The notes beneath the pieces are model-generated. The model was given only the letters and a program-made list of their open reading frames with translations. It did no database searches and was not told where the DNA came from. Positions 15,374 to 24,145 of a stretch of 52,807 bases of DNA are shown one piece after another. Position 1 is the stretch's first letter, and the number at the start of each line of letters is the position of its first letter. Location: contig CALHLB010000044.1 in the NCBI GenBank assembly GCA_938034375.1, forward strand, positions 1 through 52,807, given 5' to 3'. This stretch comes from an uncultured Alphaproteobacteria bacterium. Lineage in GTDB: Bacteria; Pseudomonadota; Alphaproteobacteria; Rhizobiales; JACESI01. The position numbers and the translations under genes were made by a program.

Positions 15374-18034
15374 CTATGACAAAATACGAGTGATGATGTC
15401 TTTTACATCACGTGAAAGACCTGCAGTATTAGCAACACATTTTAAAGCCCCGTTTGCAAGTTCTTTGCGATGAGGTTCCAGTGTTTTCCATTGATCAAAA
15501 CTTGTTAAAAGGCGCGCTGCAACTTGTGAATTTATCGAATCAAGATCGCATGCCATAGATGAAATGAATTGATAAGCCGCGCCGTCATTTCTGTTGAATT
15601 GCAAATAATTTCCGCTAGCAAAACAATGAATAAGGGAACGCACTCTGTTTGGGTTCGTGATTGAAAAGATTGGATGCTTCATAAGATTTTTAACATTTTG
15701 CAAGGTGTTTTCTTGCGGCGCGGTTGCTTGAATAATAAACCATTTATCCATGACGAGGGGATATTTACGGTAGCGATGATCAAAATCTTGCAGGGCTTCT
15801 TGTCCATAGCTTGAATTATTATGGACAAGGGTTGTAAGTGCGGCCAGACGATCTGTTAAGTTGTCGGAATTTTTATATTGTTCAATTGCAAAAGTCTCTC
15901 CTTTTTCTCCCTGTAAAACAAGAAGATTGAGAACAGAATTTTTTAAACTGCGCTTACCAACCTGGGCGCCATCTGGATTATAGGGTTCTTTCGTTTGAGT
16001 ATCTCTATAAAGTGAAACAAGGGTTTCAAAGTATTTTGCGCTAACTAGTTGTTCTAACCATTTATGCGCTTGATAGAGGACCGCAGGGTTAATATTCGTT
16101 TTTAAGTGTTGCGCCAAGTCGCTCTCATTTGGAAAAGCCAAGAATTGGGCTTTAAGCGCTGCATCCAGCTTTTCATCAAGAAGCGTGCGTTTTATACTAT
16201 CATAAAAACAGTCATAGGCATCACTTAGTGGCTTGTTTGTTTCGATAGTATTAATTTTATCAAGCAGTATACGCATGGCAATTGTTTGCATGGCTTGCCA
16301 ACGATTAAAACTGTCTGTGTCATGGCTGAGAATATGAATAAGGTCGTCTTCCGAAAGAGAGCATTCTAAGCACACAGGTGCTGAAAAATTGCGTAACAAG
16401 GAAGGTACTGGGCGTTCTTGAACACCATCAAAGGTAATTTGATGGTGATGTTTTTTCACATGGATAACGTCATTTGAAATATCAACGCCATGATGATTAT
16501 CAAAAGTGATTTCGTTACCTTCCGCACCAATAAGGCCAAATCGAATGGGGATATGCATCGCTTCTTTTTTATCTTGCCCAGGTGTTGCTGGTGTTGATTG
16601 GATAATTTCAAGGGTAAAGCGTTTTTCTTTCTGATTGTAATTTGAAGAAACAACAAGTTGTGGTGTGCCAGATTGCGAATACCATAAAGAAAATTGCGTA
16701 AGGTCAACTTTTCCACCATCTTCAATGGCCTTGAGAAAGTCTTCAATGGTAACAGCTTCACCATCATGGCGCTCAAAATAAAGATCAAGACCAGCTTTAA
16801 AAGCGCTTTCGCCAGCTATGGTCTTTATCATCCGAACCAGTTCAGCCCCTTTCTCATAAACCGTACTAGTATAAAAGTTATTGATTTCATGATATATTTC
16901 AGGGCGAACAGGGTGGGAAAGTGGGCCGGCATCCTCAATAAATTGATGGCTTCTTAAAAGGCACACATCATTAATGCGTTTTACTGCACGTGACCGCATA
17001 TCAGATGTAAATTCTTGATCACGAAAAACAGTTAAGCCTTCTTTTAAGCAAAGCTGAAACCAGTCACGGCAGGTAATGCGGTTGCCTGTCCAGTTATGAA
17101 AATATTCATGTGCGATAATGGCTTCAATATTGGCAAAATCCTGGTCGGTTGCGGTTGCCACGTCTGCCAGAACATATTTATCGTTAAAAATATTCAAACC
17201 TTTGTTTTCCATGGCACCCATATTAAAATCGCTCACGGCAACAATCATGAAAATATCAAGATCATATTCGCGGCCAAAGGTTTCTTCATCCCATTTCATA
17301 CATTTTTTTAAAGATTCCATAGCCCAGTCGCAAAGGTGCTCTTTGCCTGGTTCAACGTAAATGCGTAAGTCGACATCGCGCCCGCTCATTGTTGTGAAAC
17401 GATCTGAAATATGGGCAAGATCACCGGCAACAAGCGCAAAAAGATAGGAAGGTTTTGGATGCGGATCATGCCAGATAGCGTAATGTCGGTCTGTGCCTTG
17501 AATGCAGCCTTTTTCAACCAGATTGCCATTGGCCAGTAAAACAGGCATTTCGCTGATTTTACCTTCAAGTCGTGTTGTATAACGTGTTAAGATATCGGGA
17601 CGATCAAGAAAATAAGTAATACGACGAAAGCCTTCTGCTTCACACTGTGTGCAATAAATGCAAGAGGTGCAATAAAGGCCCATTAATTGGGTATTGGTCG
17701 TCGGATTGACGCGGGTCGTGATTTGCAATTCGAAAGGTTTATCAGGCAAGGCTGGAATAATCAGTTCACTAGGGCTTGCTTGGTATGCTTTAGGTGGTAA
17801 ATCAATCCCATTAATGCTAACGAAATCAAGTGTTAAATCTTCGCCTGAAAGAATGAGGGGGGGCTTGGCATCTTTCTCATTTATTGCATTTGCAATCTTA
17901 CGCTCTATTTGTAAAGTTGCAATAATAATGGTTTGTTCAGGATCCAATCTAATATCAAGGTGAAGATCTTTTATTAAGAAAGGTGATTCTTGGTAGCTTG
18001 AAAGACGAACTGCCTGCCCTTGTTGCGTTTTCAT
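15374..18034 (-). CDS. pepN: Aminopeptidase N (M1 family)
   Basis: An 886-residue cytosolic zinc aminopeptidase of the bacterial PepN type. The exopeptidase motif GAMEN is at residues 273-277 and the zinc site HEYFHNWTGNR begins at H309, with the third ligand in the following LCLKEGLTVF segment. A PepN-type N-terminal beta domain precedes and a long helical C-terminal domain follows. ATG 18034 (MKTQQGQAVRLSS) matches where rhizobial PepN proteins begin; the frame extends to 18076. Transcribed alone on the minus strand; repeat E lies just upstream of its start. Confidence 0.95.
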   Translation of the reverse strand: MKTQQGQAVRLSSYQESPFLIKDLHLDIRLDPEQTIIIATLQIERKIANAINEKDAKPPLILSGEDLTLDFVSINGIDLPPKAYQASPSELIIPALPDKPFELQITTRVNPTTNTQLMGLYCTSCIYCTQCEAEGFRRITYFLDRPDILTRYTTRLEGKISEMPVLLANGNLVEKGCIQGTDRHYAIWHDPHPKPSYLFALVAGDLAHISDRFTTMSGRDVDLRIYVEPGKEHLCDWAMESLKKCMKWDEETFGREYDLDIFMIVAVSDFNMGAMENKGLNIFNDKYVLADVATATDQDFANIEAIIAHEYFHNWTGNRITCRDWFQLCLKEGLTVFRDQEFTSDMRSRAVKRINDVCLLRSHQFIEDAGPLSHPVRPEIYHEINNFYTSTVYEKGAELVRMIKTIAGESAFKAGLDLYFERHDGEAVTIEDFLKAIEDGGKVDLTQFSLWYSQSGTPQLVVSSNYNQKEKRFTLEIIQSTPATPGQDKKEAMHIPIRFGLIGAEGNEITFDNHHGVDISNDVIHVKKHHHQITFDGVQERPVPSLLRNFSAPVCLECSLSEDDLIHILSHDTDSFNRWQAMQTIAMRILLDKINTIETNKPLSDAYDCFYDSIKRTLLDEKLDAALKAQFLAFPNESDLAQHLKTNINPAVLYQAHKWLEQLVSAKYFETLVSLYRDTQTKEPYNPDGAQVGKRSLKNSVLNLLVLQGEKGETFAIEQYKNSDNLTDRLAALTTLVHNNSSYGQEALQDFDHRYRKYPLVMDKWFIIQATAPQENTLQNVKNLMKHPIFSITNPNRVRSLIHCFASGNYLQFNRNDGAAYQFISSMACDLDSINSQVAARLLTSFDQWKTLEPHRKELANGALKCVANTAGLSRDVKDIITRILS

Positions 18035-18370
18035 TGATCTAGCCCTGATTGTCGTTCTTTTTGCATAAATACCCACCCTGTCTGTGCCACATATAGCTAA
18101 ACCACTTTAAAATGATCAAATAGTTTCGCTATATTTCTTTGTTCACGCTCATCTTTTCTGTAAAAATGATGACCTTAAAAGGATTACGCTATATATGGGG
18201 TTCATAAAAGCTCACCATGTATCAATTTTAATCAAGTCATGATGAACGCGTTATAAACCAGTTAAAAAACAGACTTTATTTCTAGTTCAAACTATGCCTA
18301 TTTTGAGAATGTTCGTTAATTAAAATCAATTTTGCGTCTTTTTGACCTGATAGTTAGAAAGTTTTCAAGC
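18035..18370. other. Divergent intergenic region between pepN and the glycosidase
   Basis: Contains repeat copy E and otherwise AT-rich sequence. No further gene is visible. It must hold the pepN promoter (minus strand) and probably that of the glycosidase (plus strand); nothing matches a strong promoter by eye. Confidence 0.55.
18091..18196 (-). repeat. Dispersed palindromic repeat, copy E (inverted)
   Basis: The most complete copy. Reverse complemented it reads TATAGCG-TAATCCTTTTAAG, a TCATCATTTTTACAG segment, the GAAAAGATGAGCGTGAACAAAG core, then the hairpin module ATATAGCG...GCTATATG. Its left part aligns with copy A and its core with copies B and C. Confidence 0.85.
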
Positions 18371-19642
18371 ATGACAACCGACCTCACGAAAGAGGCGCAC
18401 AGTATTTTGCGTTCGAATGATAGAGGCGGCTATACAATCCCGACCAAAGGGCTTTACCCTTTTCAATGGAATTGGGATTCTGCTTTTGTTGCTCTTGGTT
18501 TTGCAACCTTTGATGAAGGGCGCGCGTGGCAGGAAATCGAAAGTCTGTTTGAAGGACAATGGGAAAATGGTTTTCTGCCCCACATTGTTTTTAGAAAAGA
18601 TGACCCAACATATTTTCCAGGACCGAAAGAATGGGGAACAGCACGTCATCATTGGATGCCAACTTCAGGGATCAGTCAACCACCTGTTTTAGCGACAATT
18701 ATCAGAAACCTTTACGAACGAAATAAAACAGATTCCAGCCTATTAAAGTTAAGACAAATTGTGCCAAAGATTTTTAAGTGGCACAACTGGTACCATAAAA
18801 ATCGCGATCCTCACGCAAAAGGGTTTATTGCAACAGCGCATCCATGGGAAACAGGGCGCGACAATCTGCCAGATTGGGACGAACCTTTAAATAATGTCGA
18901 TATTTCAGATCTGGAACCTTACGTTAGAAGAGATATCGCCCATGTTAATCAGGAGATGCGACCACAAAAGTTTGATTATGACCGATATGTACGTCTTGTC
19001 CATTTTGGACGTGATTGCTCATGGAATGATCATACTATCGCCCAACAAAATCCGTTTTGGGTGGCAGATGTTGGCCTAACCTGTATTTTATTACGTGCCG
19101 ACCGCGATTTGAAAATATTAACAGAAGAAATTGGAGCCGTTGATTTATCAAAACATTTGTCTGCATGGATTGATAAAGGTGAGGAAGGGTTGGACAGATT
19201 ATGGCATGATGGTGTTTTGGGCTACACATCTTTCGATTGCCGGTCTGGCAGGCATTCTAATATGTTGAATGCGGGAACGATCTTGCCTTTTTATGCAGGG
19301 TGCGTGCCATCGCAACGAGTAGATGCCCTTCTTTCCCATATGGAAAGATGGTGGAAAAGGTGTCGCTTTGGTATACCCAGCTTTGATCCAGACCATACCC
19401 TCTTTGATTCAATAAGATATTGGCGTGGCCCTGTTTGGGCCGTTATGAATTGGCTTATTGCCCGTGGTCTTGAAGATGAAGGATATGAGGATTATTCAAA
19501 GCGTATTATCGATAATACAGTAGCGCTGATTGAGGGGGCGGGTTTTAGAGAAAACTTCTGTCCAGCAACTGGCATTGGATGTGGTGGGCATGATTTTTCA
19601 TGGACGGCGGCAATCTGGCTTGATTTACAGGCAAGGAAATAG
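18371..19642 (+). CDS. MGH1-like / GH63-related glycoside hydrolase
   Basis: A 423-residue (alpha/alpha)6-barrel glycosidase without signal peptide. YPFQWNWDSAF near the N-terminus, HPWETGRDNLPDWD (157-170), which contains the conserved acid region seen in mannosylglycerate hydrolase-like enzymes, and YWRGPVWAVMNWLI (about 350-365) are typical of the GH63/MGH clan. Likely substrates are small alpha-glycosides such as mannosyl- or glucosylglycerate, or oligosaccharides; no evidence distinguishes them. ATG 18371 is used; the frame reaches TTG 18332. The folD gene starts 94 bp downstream on the same strand. Confidence 0.8.
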   Translation: MTTDLTKEAHSILRSNDRGGYTIPTKGLYPFQWNWDSAFVALGFATFDEGRAWQEIESLFEGQWENGFLPHIVFRKDDPTYFPGPKEWGTARHHWMPTSGISQPPVLATIIRNLYERNKTDSSLLKLRQIVPKIFKWHNWYHKNRDPHAKGFIATAHPWETGRDNLPDWDEPLNNVDISDLEPYVRRDIAHVNQEMRPQKFDYDRYVRLVHFGRDCSWNDHTIAQQNPFWVADVGLTCILLRADRDLKILTEEIGAVDLSKHLSAWIDKGEEGLDRLWHDGVLGYTSFDCRSGRHSNMLNAGTILPFYAGCVPSQRVDALLSHMERWWKRCRFGIPSFDPDHTLFDSIRYWRGPVWAVMNWLIARGLEDEGYEDYSKRIIDNTVALIEGAGFRENFCPATGIGCGGHDFSWTAAIWLDLQARK

Positions 19643-19736
19643 ATGTTTTCTGTTAGAATTTGGCCCTATGCAAACTTTCCAAAATATGGAATGAAACAGA
19701 AAAATTGACCTAATTTAGAGAGAGAATTAGACAACT

Positions 19737-20675
19737 ATGACCAGTAATACATCTTTGGTAATGGAAAACAATTCAGCCCCCCTCATCATAGATGGGAAGG
19801 CAATTGCCGCTTCAGTCGTTGAAAAAGTTCAAAATGAAACGCAAAAGCTTTTAAAAGAGCATGATTTAAAACCAGGTATCGCTGTTGTCATTGTTGGGGA
19901 TGATCCAGCAAGTCAGGTTTATGTCCGTAATAAAGGCCTAAAGGCTGAAGCTTGTGGCTTTAAGTCTGTAACGCATCGTCTGGATGAAGAAACTTCTCAA
20001 AAAGATCTTTTAAACCTTGTCGATCAACTCAATAATGATACGACAATCCACGGTATTTTGGTGCAGCTTCCTTTACCACGCCATATTGATAAAGATGAAG
20101 TTATTCAGGCAATTGCCCCTGAAAAAGATGTTGATGGTTTTCACTTTATCAATGTTGGTAAATTGGGTGCAGGTGTTATGCAAACCGCGCTTTTACCCTG
20201 CACACCGGCGGGCTGCATGATTTTACTACGTGAAGCGCGAGGAGATGATTTATCCGGTCTTCATGCTGTTGTTATTGGGCGCTCCAATATTGTTGGTAAA
20301 CCAATGGCGCAATTGCTTTTACAGGCCAATGCGACAGTGACAATTGCACATAGACACACGCCAAATGTACCACAACTCTGCCGTTCAGCAGATATTGTGG
20401 TGGCGGCTGTTGGCATACCTGAAATGGTGAAGGCAGATTGGTTGAAACCAGGTGCAAGCGTTATTGATGTTGGTATTAACCGCGTAGATGCACCAGAAAA
20501 AGGGGAAGGTAAAACCCGCCTTGTTGGCGATGTTGCCTATGAGGAAGCCGTTAAAGTAGCTGGCGCCATTACACCAGTTCCAGGTGGCGTTGGACCTATG
20601 ACAATTGCATTGCTTATGGCTAATACTTTAAAGGCAGCCTATGTAAGCAAAGGCATTGAAGCGCCGCGCTTCTAG
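19737..20675 (+). CDS. folD: Methylenetetrahydrofolate dehydrogenase / methenyltetrahydrofolate cyclohydrolase
   Basis: A 312-residue bifunctional one-carbon enzyme of the cytosol, interconverting 5,10-methylene- and 10-formyl-tetrahydrofolate with [16 protein letters not shown] (catalytic Tyr/Lys), [28 protein letters not shown] (nucleotide-binding loop) and [15 protein letters not shown] are all intact. ATG 19737 lies after GAGAGA; ATG 19761 is an alternative since about eight residues precede the conserved region. A strong terminator follows at 20707. The C-terminal tail is short and normal. Confidence 0.97.
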   Translation: MTSNTSLVMENNSAPLIIDGKAIAASVVEKVQNETQKLLKEHDLKPGIAVVIVGDDPASQVYVRNKGLKAEACGFKSVTHRLDEETSQKDLLNLVDQLNNDTTIHGILVQLPLPRHIDKDEVIQAIAPEKDVDGFHFINVGKLGAGVMQTALLPCTPAGCMILLREARGDDLSGLHAVVIGRSNIVGKPMAQLLLQANATVTIAHRHTPNVPQLCRSADIVVAAVGIPEMVKADWLKPGASVIDVGINRVDAPEKGEGKTRLVGDVAYEEAVKVAGAITPVPGGVGPMTIALLMANTLKAAYVSKGIEAPRF

Positions 20676-20706
20676 TTCTTTTCACAGTAATTTATAAATA
20701 ATTATC

Positions 20707-20749
20707 AAGCGCCAGAAACCTTATAAAAGAATGGTTTCTGGCGCTTTTT
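20707..20749 (+). terminator. Intrinsic terminator of folD
   Basis: A perfect 14-bp stem (20707-20720 with 20733-20746) and 12-nt loop followed by a T-run. It lies between the convergent folD and zinc protease genes and may act on both. Confidence 0.9.
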
Positions 20750-20775
20750 GTTAGGCTTTTTCTTGCAGGCCAGAT

Positions 20776-21462
20776 TTATCGACCCCATCTCATGAAGCGT
20801 AAAACATTCAGAAAACCCATCAATGCGGCAGCAACATAGGTAAGGGCAGCAGCTTTCAAAACACTGCGGGCAGCGAGCAAATCATTGTGTGCCAAATAAT
20901 TACCTTTCTCTAGAATCGGTAAAGCTTTTTTAAAGCTTGCATCAAATTCAACTGGCAGCGTTACAAGGTGCATTAAAACCCTAATACTTAGCATTAAAAA
21001 CCCTAATAAAGACAATGCTATAAGTGCAGAGGGTGTGCGGGTTACAAGGCCAAAAAACGGGGCAACAAAAAAGAAAACAGCACCAATTCTATCAGTCCAA
21101 AGGACTGTCTTTGCCATGGTTTGGCGCAAATGCAACATTCGTTCGCCACGAGCATGTTGAATGGCGTGGCCAACTTCATGCGCGGCAACGGCAACAGCAC
21201 TTACAGATTTTCTAGAATAATGATCATTCGAAAGTCTAACAATGCGCTCTTCCAGATCATAATGGTCACCTTGGTCTGTCATTTCGACTTTAACGTTGTC
21301 CAGTTGAAAATGATCGAGAAGATGTTTGGCAAGTTCACCACCAGTGCCTGGAAAATCGGGGCGATTGGCATTGTGCTTTTTAATAATATGCTGAACCCAC
21401 AAATTAGGTCCAAACAGAAAAGCGGCAAAAAGAATGAGGCTGAGAATAACAAGAATAGGCAT
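20776..21462 (-). CDS. Membrane zinc metallopeptidase (YugP-like)
   Basis: A 228-residue integral membrane protein of the putative neutral zinc metallopeptidase family. The zinc motif HEVGH is at about residues 93-97 within VAVAAHEVGHAIQHA. Membrane segments are at about 1-22, 122-145, 148-168 and 200-220. The cytosolic stretch after the first helix carries GTGGELAKHLLD, also typical. It is transcribed toward folD with the shared terminator between them. Substrate unknown. Confidence 0.9.
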   Translation of the reverse strand: MPILVILSLILFAAFLFGPNLWVQHIIKKHNANRPDFPGTGGELAKHLLDHFQLDNVKVEMTDQGDHYDLEERIVRLSNDHYSRKSVSAVAVAAHEVGHAIQHARGERMLHLRQTMAKTVLWTDRIGAVFFFVAPFFGLVTRTPSALIALSLLGFLMLSIRVLMHLVTLPVEFDASFKKALPILEKGNYLAHNDLLAARSVLKAAALTYVAAALMGFLNVLRFMRWGR

Positions 21463-21571
21463 TAAAAATCCGGAATGTTTTCAGGAATTTCATGAATGGC
21501 ACATAAATTATCACAGCCAATTCTAACATGCTATTATTTTAAGGTAATTATTGAAAAAAACGGTATGACAA

Positions 21572-21643
21572 ATGAGTGATAATGTGAAGTGCTTTAAAAA
21601 GGGAAAAGCAGGTGTAATTCGCCTAACGCGGCCTAATGTCTAG
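21572..21643 (+). pseudogene. 5' remnant of an enoyl-CoA hydratase/isomerase-family gene
   Basis: A 23-codon frame reads MSDNVKCFKKGKAGVIRLTRPNV and then meets TAG, with a second stop two codons later. GKAGVIRLTRP followed by N matches the start of crotonase-family proteins (enoyl-CoA hydratase, 3-hydroxyisobutyryl-CoA hydrolase), where ALNAL would follow. No later crotonase sequence is visible before the kinase start at 21836, so most of the gene has been deleted. The remaining 190 bp show no gene. Confidence 0.55.
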
Positions 21644-21835
21644 GCATGAGCAAAACTTTTATATTGCCATCTTGTGTTGCAGGAATGACTCAAATTCGGC
21701 AACAAATACATTTCTTGCTGAATAAATGCTTTAATCAAATTTATCCATCTGGACAAGCTTTTCCGAATAGATTCAAATAGTAGTGATTCGGGTTGGGTTG
21801 GCTCGACAAATAATATATCGACACTGGGGATACAG

Positions 21836-24145
21836 ATGGTGCGAGCTGAAGGAGCTTTTGCGGCCATGAGGGACTTTTTACCCTTTTTTAAAGGTCAAAA
21901 AAAGCACAAGACCGATAAAACTTTAAACGGTCATGCAACAATTATTGCAAATTCTGCCTATGAAAAACTCTTGCATAAAGAAAACTGGCTTCGAAAACTG
22001 GTTCCCTTTTCAATCATCAGCTTTTTGATTTTAATTGGATTTGCACGTGGTGTTCAACTTTATGAAAACCGTGATGCAACCCTGATTAAAGCAAGCGAAA
22101 ACCTATCTCTTATTGCTGATTTAGTAAAAAATGAACTTGGACAAAAAAGCCAAAAGATCTCTAAAAAACCTTTAATCCATGAATATAAAGCTTATTTGGC
22201 CGATGCAAAACCTGACAGTGCAACAAGAAATGGACGCATTCTTCTTCTCGTTGATTCTAGAGGATATATAAAAGCCTCTGAACCAGCGACAAATGGGCGG
22301 GATGGAATTTATCTTTCAGATATTCTTGAACCAACGCAACCTCTTCTCACTTTCGGTAAAAAGGCCGGTGTGATGAGTGTTTTAATGGTCGCAAATGGGG
22401 AACCAACCCTTGTAACAGCACGTCATATTGAAAATGATTTTGGCACTTTAATTACTTTTCAACCCAAAGAAGCAATTCTTGAGCAGTGGCGCTCTGACGT
22501 AAATTTAAATACCGCAATATTTCTTGGTACAGGCATTTTAATGCTGGCAGTTTTCTATGCATTTTTTACTCAAACGATTAGAGCAGATGAAGCCGATACG
22601 ATTTACCATCAAACTTATGCCCGCTTTGATACAGCGCTTCATCATGGAAAATGCGGCCTTTGGGACTGGGATATAGCCAGAGGTCGCGCTTTTTGGTCGC
22701 CCTCAATGTATGAAATTTTAGGGCTAAAACCTAGACAAAGCCTTATCGCTTTTGGAGAATTTAATGAACTTATCCACCCCAATGATACGGATATGCTTAT
22801 TAAGGCTGAAAAAATTCTGGCCGGTGAAATAAACCAATTCGATGAAATTTATCGTATGCGCCATGTTGATGGGCATTGGATTTGGGTGCGTGCACGTGGT
22901 GAAGTGGTAAGAGCTGACCAACAGGAAAACGTACACCTTGTTGGTATTTGTATTGATATTTCAGAACAAATACGCCTTGAACAAGACCATAAAACAGCCA
23001 ATACCCGCTTACGCGATTCTATTGAATCTTTATCGGAAGCTTTTGTACTAAGAGATTCAAAAAACCGTCTTATCGTATGCAATGAGCAATTTAGAACATT
23101 AAATGGCTTGTCGTCATCGGCAATACCCTCTGGCACCCCTTTTGAAGATGTTCTAAGAGAAGCTTGCACCCCACAAGAAGCCTTTAAACTTACAATGCAG
23201 CCCCTCCAAGATCCAAATGGGCGCACCTTTGAAACTGAGCTTTCCGATGGACGATGGTTACAAATTGATGAACGCCGCACAAAAGACGGTGGCTTTGTTA
23301 CCATCGCAACCGACATTACTACTATTAAGAACAATCAAGAAAACCTTCGTCAACGCGAAAACGAGCTTTCAACAACCGTTTTAAATCTTGAAAAATCGAA
23401 GAGAGAGTTGCTCGATCTTGCTGCCCTTTATAGCCACCAAAGAGAGATTGCTGAAGAAGCCAATCGTATTAAAGCGGAGTTTCTTGCCAACATTTCGCAT
23501 GAATGGCGAACGCCGCTTAATGCCATTATCGGCTTTTCTGAGTTGATGGAACAAGGTGTTTTAGGACCTCTTGGCTCTGATAAATACAAAGAATATTGCC
23601 GTGATATAAATAAAAGTGGCTCCTATATGCTGAATTTTTTGGATGATGTGATAAGCATGTCCGAAATAGAATCGGGTCAATTTAAGCTTCAACCTTTGAG
23701 AGTTGATGCTGCAGAGATTTTATATAAAACGATCGCAAGCCATGAAGAAGAAGCAGAAAGATTTGGCATCAAAATTATCAAAGACATTAAAAGCCCCCTT
23801 ATATTACAAGCGGATAAGCGGAGTTTGAAACAAATCTTTTCAAATATTTTATCGAATGCTTTGAAGTTTAACCATGTCGATGGGCATATATTTATAAGTT
23901 GTCATATGCTGAAAAATGACATGCATGTTAGCATAAAAGATGATGGAATTGGAATTTCTGATAATATAATTAGCCAATTGGGAACACCTTTCAAGCAAGT
24001 CCAAAATCAGCATACAAAAAACCATACAGGATCTGGTCTTGGTTTATCCATATCAAAATCGCTCGTTGAAATGCATAATGGATCCTTAAATATAAAATCA
24101 GAATATGGAAAAGGTACCGAAATTTTGATAAGAATACCTATATAA
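21836..24145 (+). CDS. PAS-domain sensor histidine kinase (PdhS/PleC-like)
   Basis: A 769-residue membrane kinase. Helices at about 55-72 and 226-245 bracket a roughly 150-residue extracytoplasmic sensor. A cytosolic PAS/PAC at about 265-385 (GKCGLWDWDI ... HWIWVRARGEV) and a second PAS at about 392-497 follow, then a dimerisation/phosphoacceptor domain with H555 in ISHEWRTPLNAIIGFSELM and an ATPase domain (ILSNALKFN, DDGIGIS, GSGLGLSIS). The stretch GVLGPLG...YKEYCRDINKSG is characteristic of the PdhS/PleC/DivJ group. Trp replaces the usual Leu after H555-E556. ATG 21836 is used; ATG 21866 is an alternative. The last 48 bp overlap the 3' end of glnE. Confidence 0.9.
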   Translation: MVRAEGAFAAMRDFLPFFKGQKKHKTDKTLNGHATIIANSAYEKLLHKENWLRKLVPFSIISFLILIGFARGVQLYENRDATLIKASENLSLIADLVKNELGQKSQKISKKPLIHEYKAYLADAKPDSATRNGRILLLVDSRGYIKASEPATNGRDGIYLSDILEPTQPLLTFGKKAGVMSVLMVANGEPTLVTARHIENDFGTLITFQPKEAILEQWRSDVNLNTAIFLGTGILMLAVFYAFFTQTIRADEADTIYHQTYARFDTALHHGKCGLWDWDIARGRAFWSPSMYEILGLKPRQSLIAFGEFNELIHPNDTDMLIKAEKILAGEINQFDEIYRMRHVDGHWIWVRARGEVVRADQQENVHLVGICIDISEQIRLEQDHKTANTRLRDSIESLSEAFVLRDSKNRLIVCNEQFRTLNGLSSSAIPSGTPFEDVLREACTPQEAFKLTMQPLQDPNGRTFETELSDGRWLQIDERRTKDGGFVTIATDITTIKNNQENLRQRENELSTTVLNLEKSKRELLDLAALYSHQREIAEEANRIKAEFLANISHEWRTPLNAIIGFSELMEQGVLGPLGSDKYKEYCRDINKSGSYMLNFLDDVISMSEIESGQFKLQPLRVDAAEILYKTIASHEEEAERFGIKIIKDIKSPLILQADKRSLKQIFSNILSNALKFNHVDGHIFISCHMLKNDMHVSIKDDGIGISDNIISQLGTPFKQVQNQHTKNHTGSGLGLSISKSLVEMHNGSLNIKSEYGKGTEILIRIPI

